This document shows, piece by piece, positions 1 through 11,500 of a stretch of DNA of 64,000 bases. Both the position numbers and the translations under genes were made by a program. The stretch is from Lepus europaeus (lineage: Eukaryota > Chordata > Mammalia > Lagomorpha > Leporidae). The first letter of the stretch is position 1. Every line of letters begins with the position of its first letter. The DNA lies in the NCBI RefSeq assembly GCF_033115175.1, contig NC_084835.1:26431858-26495857 (forward strand), given 5' to 3'. Below the pieces are notes generated by a model. That model was not told the DNA's origin. It ran no database searches and saw only the letters and a list, made by a program, of their open reading frames with translations.

Positions 1-431
1 CCTTGGTGGAGACCAAGCACATTGAGACCACAGTGGGCACCGAGTCAGCACGTGGCCTACTGGGGGCTCAGGCCCAGCCTCAGCTCCAAGGGTCCTCCTG
101 GCCTGCCCCCTGCCTGGGCCTCCAGAGTCCCAGCGAGAGCCCTGGCAGGGGTGACCCCTGCCCGATGCATCAGCGATGGGCCTGGCCCTCCTCAGAGGTG
201 CTGTCACTTGCTGGGGACCTGCGCCTGGCTGCCCTGCAGGTTGTCCAAAGCTGCCTCACGCTTCGCTCCGCCAAGCCTTGGCCTTTGCTCTTTTCTTTGC
301 CTGGAATGCTCACCCCTGGCCTTCCTGTGGGTGGCTCCATCTCATTCTCGTGTTTTCAGAGTTTACCGAACAAATACACAGTAACTAACCCCGCTCCCCT
401 CTCCTCTCTGCCCGCCCCCCGGCCTGCCCAG

Positions 432-3400
432 GGCTCCTGTGTGGATTGCCACGCTCTGAACACCAGCACGTGCCCCCCCAACAGCGTGAGGCTGGTGAGC
501 ACCCTGCAGCCTGGCCGCTGGGCCCCCCACTCACAACCGCCTGCTGAGGTTCCCGCCCCAGGTCGCAGCAGGGAGGGGGAGTGGCCAGGCCGGGAGACTT
601 GGGAGACTCGGTGTCTCACTGAGGGGCGGGCTGGGCCCAGGGAGGGGCTGAGCTTGGCAAAGGGGCTGGCCCAGGGTGCAGCCCTGCTGACTGGCTGGCT
701 CAACCCGGCCCAGGACATGCTGCCCAAGGAGTGTGTCTACACCCACGACCCTGCCGGGCTCAATGTGATGAGGAAGGGCTGTGCCCACTACTGCAACCAG
801 ACCACCATGGTGAGCCCGGGCTGAGTGACCACTCCCTGCAGCCCCAGGGCGGGGCGGGGTGGGACGGGGCGCTGTGCTGCAGCTCAGGGGTGGAGCAGGA
901 CCTCCCCCACTCCTTCCTCTAGAGGTGGGGGCCAGGGAGTGGCCGCAGCAGGGTGGGGGCAAGACCTGGCTGCACTGGGACCTGGGACCCTCTCTTCCAG
1001 AAACTCGGCTGCTGCAAAGGGTTTTTTGGGCCTGACTGCACCCAGTGTCCTGGGGGCTTCTCCAACCCCTGCTACGGCAAAGGCAACGTGAGTCTCGTGG
1101 CGGGTGGGGGCTCCCGCCGAGCAGGCTGGGACGGCTGGGCCTGTGTCGGAGCCTCGCCCGCCTCTCTCTGGCCTTACTGATGGACGTTGGGCCAACTCAT
1201 TTGCAGTATGTTAATTAGGTACAATGGACTGGTAGATTTTTGCATCTGTTTTCAAAAAGGCTCTTGGCCAGTAGTTGTCTTGGGTGTTCTGTTTTTGCCG
1301 CCTTGTACTATCAGGGTTGGTTTGGCATCTGGTGATGGGAAGAAGGTAGGAGTCCATCTCTAGAGCAGGCGGAAGTCACCCGTAAACCCTGCAGGGCCGG
1401 CTACCTTCAGAGGGCTAGTTCTTTTTTTTTTTTTTTTTTAATTTTATTTTTGACAGGCAGAGTGGACAGTGAGAGAGAGAGACAGAGAGAAAGGTCTTCC
1501 TTTTGCCGTTGGTTCACCCTCCAATGGCCGCCGCAGCCGGCGCGCTGCAGCCTGTGCACCACGCTGAGCCAATGGCAGGAGCCAGGTGCTTATCCTGGTC
1601 TCCCATGGGGTGCAGGGCCCAAGGACTTGGGCCATCCTCCATTGCACTCCATGGCCACAGCAGAGAGCTGGCCTGGAAGAGGGGCAACTGGGACAGAACC
1701 CGGCACCCCGACTGGGACTAGAACCCCGTGTGCCGGCGCCGCTAGGCGGAGGATTAGCCTTTTGAGCCGCGGCGCCGGCCAGGGGGCTAGTTCTTTGGCA
1801 GTGTCAGTGAGTTGAAAGGTTCCTTTAGGTGCTGACGCTGTGGTGTACTGGGTTAAGCTGCCACCTTGCCACCTGTCACGCCAGCAGCCCATAAGGGCGC
1901 CAGTTGATGTCCCCCACTGCTCCTCTTCTGATCCAGCTCCCTGCTAACACACTTGGGAAAGCAGTGGAAGATGGCCCAAGTGCTTGGGCCCCTGCACCCA
2001 TGTGGGGAACCTGGAAAGACGCTCCTCTTGGCTTCAGCCTGGCCAAGGCTCAGCTGTTGTGGCCATTTGGCGAGGGAACCAGCTGATGGAATCTTTCTGT
2101 CTCTGTCACTCTGCCTTTCAAATAAACCTTTAAAAAATAGATTTATTTATTATTTGAAAGGCAAAGTGATACAGAAGGAGAGGGAGAGGGAGAGGGAGAG
2201 AGAAAGTCTTCCATCCACTGGTTTACTCCCCAAATGGCTGCAATGGCCAAATCTGGGCCAATTGGAAGCCAGGAGCCAGGAGTTTCTTCCAGGTCTGCCA
2301 TGCAGGTGCAGGGGCCCAAGCACTTGGGCCATCTTCCACTGCTTTCCCAGGCACATTAGCAGGGAGCTGGATCGGAACTGGAGCAGCCAGGACTCAAACT
2401 GGCACCCATAGGGGATGCCGGCACTGCAGATGGCAGCTTTACCCACTATGCCACAGCACCAGCCCCAATAAATAAGTCTTCGAAGGGAGTTTTGTTTTGT
2501 TTCTAAGGATGAGGTGTTGGGGGAGCAGGAGCCGAGAGCCGACCAGCGCAGGGCGGGTGTGTGCGGGGCAGGGTGTGCAGAGCCCTTTGCCATGACTGAT
2601 CCTTGCCCCTGCGCACCCCCCAGTGCAGCGATGGGATCCATGGCAACGGGGCCTGCCTCTGCTTCCCAGACTACAAGGGCATCGCCTGCCACATCTGCTC
2701 CAACCCAAACAAACACGGAGACCAGTGCCAGGAAGGTGGGTGACTGCGGCCCAGGCCGCCTCCAGGGACACGTGTCCTCCCAGAAAGGCCCCGGGCACTC
2801 CCCAGAGGGGAACAGCCCCCCAGGAAGAGGGATGAAGGCCACAGGCAGTGGAGGGAGACGTACGTGTTGTCTTCACCCATGCCAGGGAGAGAACTATGGT
2901 GTGGTCTAAAGCAGGCTTGAGGTCAGACACCCTGGAGAACTTCCTGATGGTGGTGTTGAGGGAAGGGCAGCCGGAATGGGGCGACTGAGAGCTCAGAATG
3001 CCCCCCCCCCACATTTTGTCCCCCTGTCCAGACTCTGGAATGCTCTCGGGTTGTGTGACCCTGAGGTCAATACTATACTGGCTGCCCGTTCCCAGCACCC
3101 CTCCCTTCCAAACCTATCCTGGCTCTCAGCCAGCCCTGCCTCCTGCCTCAGTTGGCCTGTTCCCTCTCTCATCCCCTCCGTGCAGACTGTGGCTGCGTCC
3201 ATGGTCTGTGTGACAACCGTCCGGGCAGCGGAGGGGTGTGCCAGCACGGCACGTGTGCCCCTGGCTTCAGCGGCCGCTTCTGCAATGAGTCCACGGGGGA
3301 CTGCGGGCCCACAGAGCTGGCCCAGCAGTGCCACCTGCACGCCCGCTGCGTCCGCCAGGGGGGTGTGGCCAGGTGAGGACTCGTGCCACTTCCCGGCCCC

Positions 3401-5595
3401 GCCTGTGACCTTGTGCTTGATTGGACGCTCAGTGCCTTTCTTTGTGCATCCCCAGATGCGTCTGTCTCGATGGCTTCGAGGGCGACGGCTACTCCTGCAC
3501 GCGCAGCAGCCCCTGCTCCCGCCCGGACCGCGGAGGCTGCTCAGAAAACGTCAGTTCCCTGGCGACCTGGGGCAGGAGGCGGGGCTCCCTGGCCCTGCGC
3601 CCTGCATCCTCGACTCATTCGTCTGTGGCTCTCGCAGGCCGAGTGTGTCCCTGGGGCCCTGGGCACCTACAACTGCACATGCCACAAAGGCTGGAGCGGG
3701 GATGGCCGTGTGTGCGTGGCCATCGACGAGTGTGAGCTGGATGCTCGTGGCGGCTGCCACCGTGACGCCCTCTGCAGCTACGTGGGGCCTGGGCAGGTGA
3801 GGCACCGCAGAGCCAGGGGCGGCACAGGTGCATGCCTCCGTGCTGGGGTCTCTCCCTTGCCCCTGATGACCCCAGGGACACCCCCACTCCAATAGCTCCA
3901 TCCCGGGATCTAGAGCCTCCGATGCAAATGAGGCGCCGGTTCTGAGCTGGAGCAGGATGCTCAGGCTTCGCTCGTGCACCCCTAGGCTCCCTGCATGTGA
4001 TGGGACACCTGGGCGTGCCGGTCCCTGCCTTAGACTTTGGGAGCCAAACGGGAAAGCGCTGCTCACAGCGGTAGCATCGCAAACCATGGCTGAGTGGCAG
4101 GGTGGAACTTGGCAGTGTCACATTCGTTACACAGGATCTGGGAACCCAAGTGAAAGCATCAGGCCTGGCGAGCTGGGGTTCTGAGAGGCGCTGGAAGATT
4201 CCCGCTGTGCCAGCTGCTCGTGCAGGCTCAGCTTCTGCCTTGCCCAGGCCCGCGCAGGGCTCCCCACGCCATCGCGGCCTCCTGGCTGCCAGCGCCTGGG
4301 GCTAGGATGCAGAACTGGGGCTGAGGTGCCCCCACCCTTGCAAACAAGAGCCCCTAGGATGTGGGGGTCTCACTGGTCATTCACCAGCAGCGTGGCCAAC
4401 CCAAGGGCACCGGCCTTCCAGGGGAGGGATCAGTCGGAGCCGCTGGACGGGGTGGCCAGCGAGCAGGTGGGGTGCGAGCTGCTGACTCCAGGGTTGGTCT
4501 TGGCAGACACATGCCCACACGCTGCACCCGTGGCCTCGGCAGCCTGAGGAGGGGCTTGGGCGCCTGGGGCAGAGGGTGGGTGAGCTCCGCTTCCCTGCCT
4601 GTGCAAATTGCTCCCTCAGCCCCAGCCCAGGAGCTAGTCTGCTCTCGAGATTGGGTGAGGGAACCTTTTTCCTGCCTAGGGCCACTTGCTTGTAGCATCG
4701 TCCACGGGCCCTCCAGAATGCTCAACTTAAAACTTAGCCTGCTACAGATGTGTTGAAGTTTGAGTCCCGCCTGCTAGGGCTCTGTCTCCCCTCTGGAGCA
4801 CAGATCTCCAAGGGAGCCGTGGCCAGCAAGAGCCATGGAGCAGCGAGGTGAGGCCGCCCTGTTCTCGCCTCTCCAGAGCCGGTGCACCTGCAAGCTGGGC
4901 TTCGCTGGGGACGGCTACGAGTGCAGCCCCATTGACCCGTGCCGAGCAGGCAATGGAGGCTGCCATGACCTGGTGAGGGGGTACTCAGGGCCCTGGGGAG
5001 AGGGCCTGGCTTGCAGGGTTCCTGGTCTCTCCCATCAGGACTGGCATCTTTATAAGCCCCACATCACTCGCCGCAGCAGACAGTCTTCATGCCTCTTCAT
5101 TGAGGCCACAGGGTTGAAAGAGCCAGTCCCAGCCCCTGCCCAGCCTCTCCTCTGTTCCTGAAGCCCCCAGAGCTCCTGTCCCCTGACCCCTTTCTGCTTC
5201 ATACCCCTACAGCCCCTGGCTGGCCTGTCTGGCTCCGCCCCTCTCATTTCAGGCCTCCTGGGTCCTCCCTCCACCCTGGGCTTCCCCATGTCCATCTGCC
5301 TTGGGGGCGGGGGAGTGGGGAAATGCCATTAATCTCAAGTCAAATGCTTGTGACCTCCAAGAAGGACTGGCTGTGGGGAATCAGCCCTGAGAGGAAAGAC
5401 TCGGCGGTTGGAGGGCCAGGAAGCAGCAGGCTTGGGGACAGTGGGAGCAGACGAAAGGGTGGCACGGGGTGCTGAATGGAGCCTGTGTCTCTGTCCCAGG
5501 CCACCTGCCGGGCAGTGGGAGGGGGCCAGCGGGTCTGTACCTGCCCCTCCGGCTTTGGAGGCGACGGCTTCAGCTGCTACGGAGACATCTTGCGG
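432..5595 (+). CDS. STAB1: STAB1 exons: EGF-like / laminin-type Cys-rich cluster
   Basis: Exons 432-494, 714-809, 1001-1087, 2624-2735, 3186-3372, 3456-3549, 3638-3796, 4877-4972, 5500-5595. They encode tandem EGF-like modules with repeated C-x-C and G-[FW]-x-G-D-G-[YF]-x-C patterns, for example [24 protein letters not shown] and [12 protein letters not shown]. One module has a calcium-binding-type start (AIDECELD, exon 3638-3796). Exon ends are in mixed phases: the junctions at 2735/3186 and 3372/3456 split codons, the others fall between codons. This block links FAS1-2 (outside the window) to FAS1-3. The intron 1088-2623 holds three CSINEs. Confidence 0.95.
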
Positions 5596-8500
5596 GTGAT
5601 GGGGCTGAGTGTTCATCTCTGTGCTTGGGGAGGGGCCTCCTCTGTCCCTTGGTGGGGGAAGGGGCGGTGCTCAGGGCCCTGGGTGGGGGTGGGGAGGTTT
5701 GGTTTTCCCCTCAGAACCAAGGCTTCAGCCTTTTCCCTCCCCTTAGGAGCTGGAGGCAAATGCCCACTTCTCCGTCTTCTACGAATGGTTCAAGGTAGGA
5801 CCAGGGTAGAATGCTGGGGGTGGGGGCCCAATCCAGGAGGCCTCCCTGGATGCAGGGGTGCTGCCTAACACCTCCAAGAGGCTGGGCGCGGAGGGCTGCC
5901 TTCTGTAGCTCCTGCCCCCACCCGCTGTGTGCACACAGAGTGCTGGCATCACCCTGCCCGCTGACAGCCGCGTCACGGCCCTCGTGCCTTCGGAGAACGC
6001 CGTCCGCAGGATGAGCTCCGAGGATCGAGACTTCTGGCTGCAGCCGAGGCGGCTGCCTGACCTGGTCAGGTGGGGCGGCCGCTCCCCGGGGGACCGAGGA
6101 GACCCGCGCCCTCGGCCCGCCTGTTGTCTGCAGGTTACCCTACGCGGGTTCTGTGACGCCTGCTAAATGGTACCAGCACCCCTCCCCTCCCGCCCCAGGG
6201 CCCATTTTCTCCAGGGCGCCTTCTCCGAGGAGGACCTGGCCCGGCTGGCTGGGCAGAACGTGTCCACCCTGAGCCCCACCACGCAGTGGGAGATCCGCCA
6301 CGTCAGCACGGTACGTGGTGAGCTCTGGGTGGGGGAGGAGAGGGGGAAGGATGTGGGGTGCTCAAGTGGCCACAGCTCCCCCAGACCGCAGCCCCAGGGG
6401 GGGTGAGATCGGGGTCCCCTCCACTTGTCGGGGGCAGTCTGTCCTGTGTCTCTGTGCACGCACACGTCCGGGCCCTGCGGCGGGTCGGTGTGCCCGGTTG
6501 GTCGGCCCCAAGTCTGTGTCGGGGGCCAGGCCGGGCCACTGCGAGTGCGTGTCCGTGCCCACCGGAGCTCTCCCTGCCGCCTCGCAGAGGGTGTGGGTGC
6601 AGAACGCCAGCGTGGACGTGGCTGATCTCCTGGCCACCAATGGTGTCCTTCACATCCTGAGCCAGGTGCGGCCGGGGGAGGGGGAGCGGGAGGGGGCGGG
6701 GGAGGGCGGGGGAGGGCGGGGACCCTCCCAGGCAGGCCCAGGGCGGCCCAGGGCAGTGCCAGAGTGAACCGTGCCTCCCGCCATGCCAGGTCTTAGTCCC
6801 TCCGCGAGGGGATGCGCAGGCCGGGCCGGGGGTGCTGCAGCAGCTGGACTCTGTGCCTGCCTTCCACCTCTTCCGGGAGCTGCTGCAGGTAAGAGGGGGT
6901 GTTGCCCACCCGCCCCCGGGTCTGCAGGGCCGGCTGGCTCCGGGTGTGAGGACTGAGGACCCGTACGCCTGCCGCTTTCTCTGCCATCGTCCCTGTCCCC
7001 CAGCACCACAAGCTGGTGTCCCAGATCGAGGCCGCCACTGCCTACACCATCTTCGTGCCCATGAACCGCTCCCTGGAGGCCCAGGGCAACAGCAGCAGCC
7101 TGGTGAGCCCACCAGCGCGGGGGTGGGCGGGGGGCCGGCTGCCCCTCCCACGGCAAAGGGGCGCAGGTGTGACATGCTGGGCAGGGCACGGAGTCCCCGA
7201 GCTGATTCTGGCCCACAGGACGCCGACACGGTGCGCCACCATGTGATCCTGGGCGAGGCGCTGTCCCCCGAAGCCCTGCGGAAGGGGGGCCACCGCAACT
7301 CCCTCCTGGGCCCCGCCCACTGGCTCGTCTTCTACAACCACAGTGGCCAGGTCTGAGGGGCAAGGAGACCCTACCCTGGGGACCCTGCTCTGGAAGACCC
7401 CTCCCCTTTGGTGCGTCCTCACCTGAGCGTCTCCAACCGTGGGCTCAGGGAGACCCCTCCCATGAAGTGCCCCTCCTCCCCAGGGTGAGGGTGGGAGTGG
7501 ACTCGGCCCCCTCCCGTCCCCCTCCCCAGCCGGAAGTGAACCACGTGCCGCTGGAAGGCCCTGTGCTGGAGGCCCCTGGCCGCTCCCTGTTTGGCCTCTC
7601 GGGGGTCCTGACGGTGGACTCCAGCCGCTGCCTGCACAGTCACGCCGAGGCCCTGCGGGTGAGATGCTGGGAGCAGCTGGTTGGCCCGGCTGGCAGGGAG
7701 GGTCGGTCCTCTGGTCAGCCTGCCCCGGTGAAAGGGCAGGGGGCTTGGGGGCCGCCCCCTGAGACCACCCGCCTTGTCCTCCTGCCCCCAGGAGAAATGC
7801 GTCAACTGCACCCGGAAGTTCCGCTGCACGCAGGGCTTCCAGCTGCAGGTGAGGCTGGGCCAAGCACAGCGCTGCCCTTGCTGCCCGGCCCCGACCTTGG
7901 CATCAGGCTGGGAGTGCTGTCCTGGGCGGGCTCGGGGCCCTGCCCGCTCTCGTCAGTCTGTCGGCCTCGGCCCCTCCCTTCCCCTTCTGCTAGTCTGTCT
8001 CACACACTCCGCCACCTGCAGTCCGTGTGTCTGTCTGTGCCCCCGACGCTAGCTGACCCCTCCTGCCTGTCCCTGTGTGTCCCTGTGTGTCCAGGACACA
8101 CCCAGGAAGAGCTGCGTCTACAGGTCCGGCTTGTCCTTCTCCCGGGGCTGCTCCTACACCTGTGCCAAGAAGATCCAGGTTGGCCCTGGGCAGGGGGCTG
8201 GGGTGGGGGCCCGCCGGAGGAGCCGGGGTTGGCTTCAAGGGCAGAAGCAGGGCTGGGACCCCGGGGAGGTCAGTGAAGCAGGGGGGCGGGGGGAGAGGTC
8301 TGCAGTCCCAGGGCTAGGGTTTGTCCCTGTGTCCCCACTCAGGGACCCGGAAGGGGGCCCAGCAGCTGGGCTCGGCTCTGCTTCTCTCAGCTGCCCCAGC
8401 CGGGTCCCTGCAGCTGCGCCTTCTCCATCTGCCCGGACTGCAGTTCCCGGCTGCTTTGCGGCCCCGAGGTGACCGCTTCCCCCACCCCTGACCTTGACCT

Positions 8501-11500
8501 CCGTCCTGACTCTGTCCTGGCCTCTGCCTGCCTCCCAGGTGCCCGACTGCTGCCCTGGCTACTTCGGCACGCTGTGCGAGCCATGCCCCGGGGGCCAGGG
8601 TGGCGTGTGCTCGGGCCACGGGCAGTGTCAGGACCGGCTGCTGGGCGACGGGCAGTGCCGCTGCCAGGAAGGCTTCCACGGGACGGCCTGTGAGATGTGC
8701 GAGCTGGGCCGCTACGGGCCCAACTGCACTGGAGGTGAGGCCGGGAGGTGGGCAGCCGGGGGAGGGGAGCAGGCTGGAGCCCCGGCTAACTCCTTCCTCC
8801 TGTCCCTCCCCCAGTGTGCGACTGTGCCCACGGGCTGTGCCAGGAGGGGCTTCAAGGTGACGGCAGCTGTGTCTGTAACGTGGGCTGGCAGGGCCCCCGC
8901 TGTGAGCAGAGTGAGTGGGTCCCGAGGCGGGGAGGGGGAAGCGATCACACAGGGGAGGAGGTTCCTGGCTCCAAGTGACCAGCGCCTTCTCCCGCCTCCA
9001 GAAATCACCCACTCTGAATGTCCCAAGGAGTGTGACCCCAATGCCAAGTGAGTGATCCCATCTGCGGGGGCAGGTGGGCAAGGGCGGAGGGGCTGGGGCT
9101 GGCATGGGGGCCGGGCTAAGCTGCCTCCGCCCCCACCCTGACTGCCCCCAGCTGCGTCCGGGACCCGGCTGGAGCCCCCGCCTGCGTCTGTGCCGCAGGA
9201 TACTCGGGCAACGGCACCTTCTGCTCAGGTGCGGCCATGCACACAGCTGGGCCCCTCCCTGAAGTGGGGGGGCTGTCCCCACAGACACCCCTCGCCTCCT
9301 CTATGTCTCATCCATTGCTGCCCCACCTCCGGTCCCACCCTCTTATGTTCTCCTTCCTGTCATCCCCTCTTCCCTGTACCACCCTGCCCCCTGCTGGCCC
9401 TTCTGGGACCACCTACTCCTAGAGGTGGACCCCTGTGCCCACGGCCATGGGGGCTGCTCCCCCCACGCCAACTGCACCAAGGTGGCACCTGGGCAGCGGG
9501 CATGCACCTGTCACGATGGCTACACGGGCGACGGCGAGCTTTGCCAGGGTGAGGCTGGGACCCCAAACCTGGGTGCCGGGGGTGGGGGCTGGAGGTGGGA
9601 TGGCAGTGATCTGGGGCAGGCAGCAAGGACGGAGGGGCACAGAGGTGGGGACTGGGGGTGCCGAGAGGGGAGCGGTCGAGTGAAGATACGGATAGGTGCA
9701 CGAGGGGCCGTCAGGGGCCACCCCTCATCCCGGGGTCTCTCCCACAGAGGTTAACGGCTGTCTGGTCCACCACGGGGGCTGCCACGCTCACGCCGAGTGC
9801 ATCCCCACCGGCCCTCAGCAGGTCGGTGTCGCAGGCAGGTCTGGTGGCGGCATAGCCCTTTTGTCCCTGGCTCCCAGCAGCCACACTTACCGGGATTTGG
9901 AACAGGTCTCCTGCAGCTGCCGTGAGGGTTACAGTGGGGACGGCATCCGTGCCTGTGAGCTCCTGGACCCGTGCTCCCAGGTGAGGACCCTCGTCCCACC
10001 CCATTTCACAGGAGAGGTGCCTGAGGCGGGAGCCCCCTTCAGCTCCCACCGCTGCCCCATGTCTGGCTGATGGGCTGGAAACAGGGCTGTGGAGGTTGGG
10101 CAGGGTTCTTCCTGGTCTCTCTGTGTGGCTGGTTGGTGTCCTAGAAGCCACTGATAGCCCTCTCTCCTGTCCCTGCCCCAGCGCAATGGAGGCTGCAGCC
10201 CTTACGCTGTGTGCAAAAGCACAGAGGATGGCCAGAGGACATGCACCTGCGACGCCATCCACACCGTGGGTGATGGCTTCACCTGCCGCGCCCAAGTCGG
10301 CCTGGTAATGATGTCCAAGCCTGACCCCCGGCCTGGTCTGGGCTATGCCCCACGGGCCTGACCTCTGATCTCGGCGAAGATCCCAGATCTGATCCTGGCC
10401 CTGACCGTGACCCTCCTCCCCGAGTATTGGGCCTGATCTAGCTAGGACCCCTGGCACCAGTCCAGACCTCAGCTCAGACTTCCCCCCACCCGGCTTTCCT
10501 CTCCTCATCTCTGCCTTGGCCAGACCTTGGGCTGCAGGTGCTGGGACAGGCACCAGGCCCTGAAGGGGGGCTGCTCAAAATCTGAGCTGATCCTCGCTCC
10601 CCCAGGAGCTCCTTCGGGACAGGCATGCCTCGTTCTTCAGCCTCCACCTCCTGGTAAGTGACCACCCCTCTCTGGGCCTCCACCTTCCATTCCCTTAAGT
10701 GGGTTGGCTGGTCTGGTCTCTGAGAATCTAGTCCTTTGCCTGGGAGAAACATGGGAGCCCCAAGCCGGTCCCGGGCGGCTCCTCTTCCACTCACACTGTT
10801 GGCCCTGTCCAGGAACACAAGGAACTCAAAGGTGCTGGGCCTTTCACCATCTTCGTGCCTCACGCGGATCTAGTGGCCAACCTGTCGCAGGTTTGCAGCC
10901 CAGGTGGCGAGGCTGGGGAGGGCTGGGCACCCTGGGGGCAGCACTCTGGCCCCCATGACACTCGTGACTCCCCCGCAGAATGAGCTGGACCGGATTCGCG
11001 CACATAGCCAGCTCGTGTTCCGCTACCACGTGGTCGGCTGTCGGCAGCTGCAGAGCCAGGAGCTGTTGGACCAAGGCTATGCCACGGCGCTCTCGGGACA
11101 CCCACTGCGCTTCAATGAGAGGGAGGTGAGCCCCACCTCCTCCCCACCTGTGCCCCTGCACACCTAGAGACCCTCTGCCCTCTCCCCAGCCAGGGGAAGA
11201 AGAGGAGCCCAGTCCCAGCCCCACCCCATCCACAATGTGCACGTGCCCCCCCCTTCCTTGGGCCCCGCCCATGCCCGGGTCCCGCCCTCCCGCCCTACCA
11301 GGGCAGCCTATACGTGAACGACTTCGCGCGCGTGGTGAGCAGTGACCAGCAGGCGGTGAACGGCATCCTGCACTTCATTGACCGTGTTCTGCTGCCGCCA
11401 GAGGTGCTGCACTGGGAGCCTGGCACCGCCCCGGACCCGAAGGTAGGACCTGCGCTCGCTTGGGCCAGGGGGCGGGGCTCCTGCCTTCCCGCCAAACGCC

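Larger units (their letters stand above)
1088..2623 (+). other. STAB1 intron with three CSINEs
   Basis: 1.5 kb intron; three SINEs occupy most of 1424-2466. Nothing else is seen. Confidence 0.7.

Noticed and set aside
1-431. Possible upstream STAB1 exon
   Set aside because: The expected preceding sequence (the segment before GSCVDC) does not appear in any frame with a donor; treated as intron.
3-824. Open frame of 273 codons at the left edge
   Set aside because: It runs across a STAB1 intron and two exon borders; only parts of it are exon, and those are in the STAB1 frame already annotated.
6303-7298. 331-codon minus-strand frame opposite STAB1 FAS1 exons
   Set aside because: Antisense shadow of GC-rich coding sequence; it crosses exon and intron alike and resembles no protein.
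9711-10553. 280-codon minus-strand frame
   Set aside because: Same reason: a GC-rich antisense shadow without homology.
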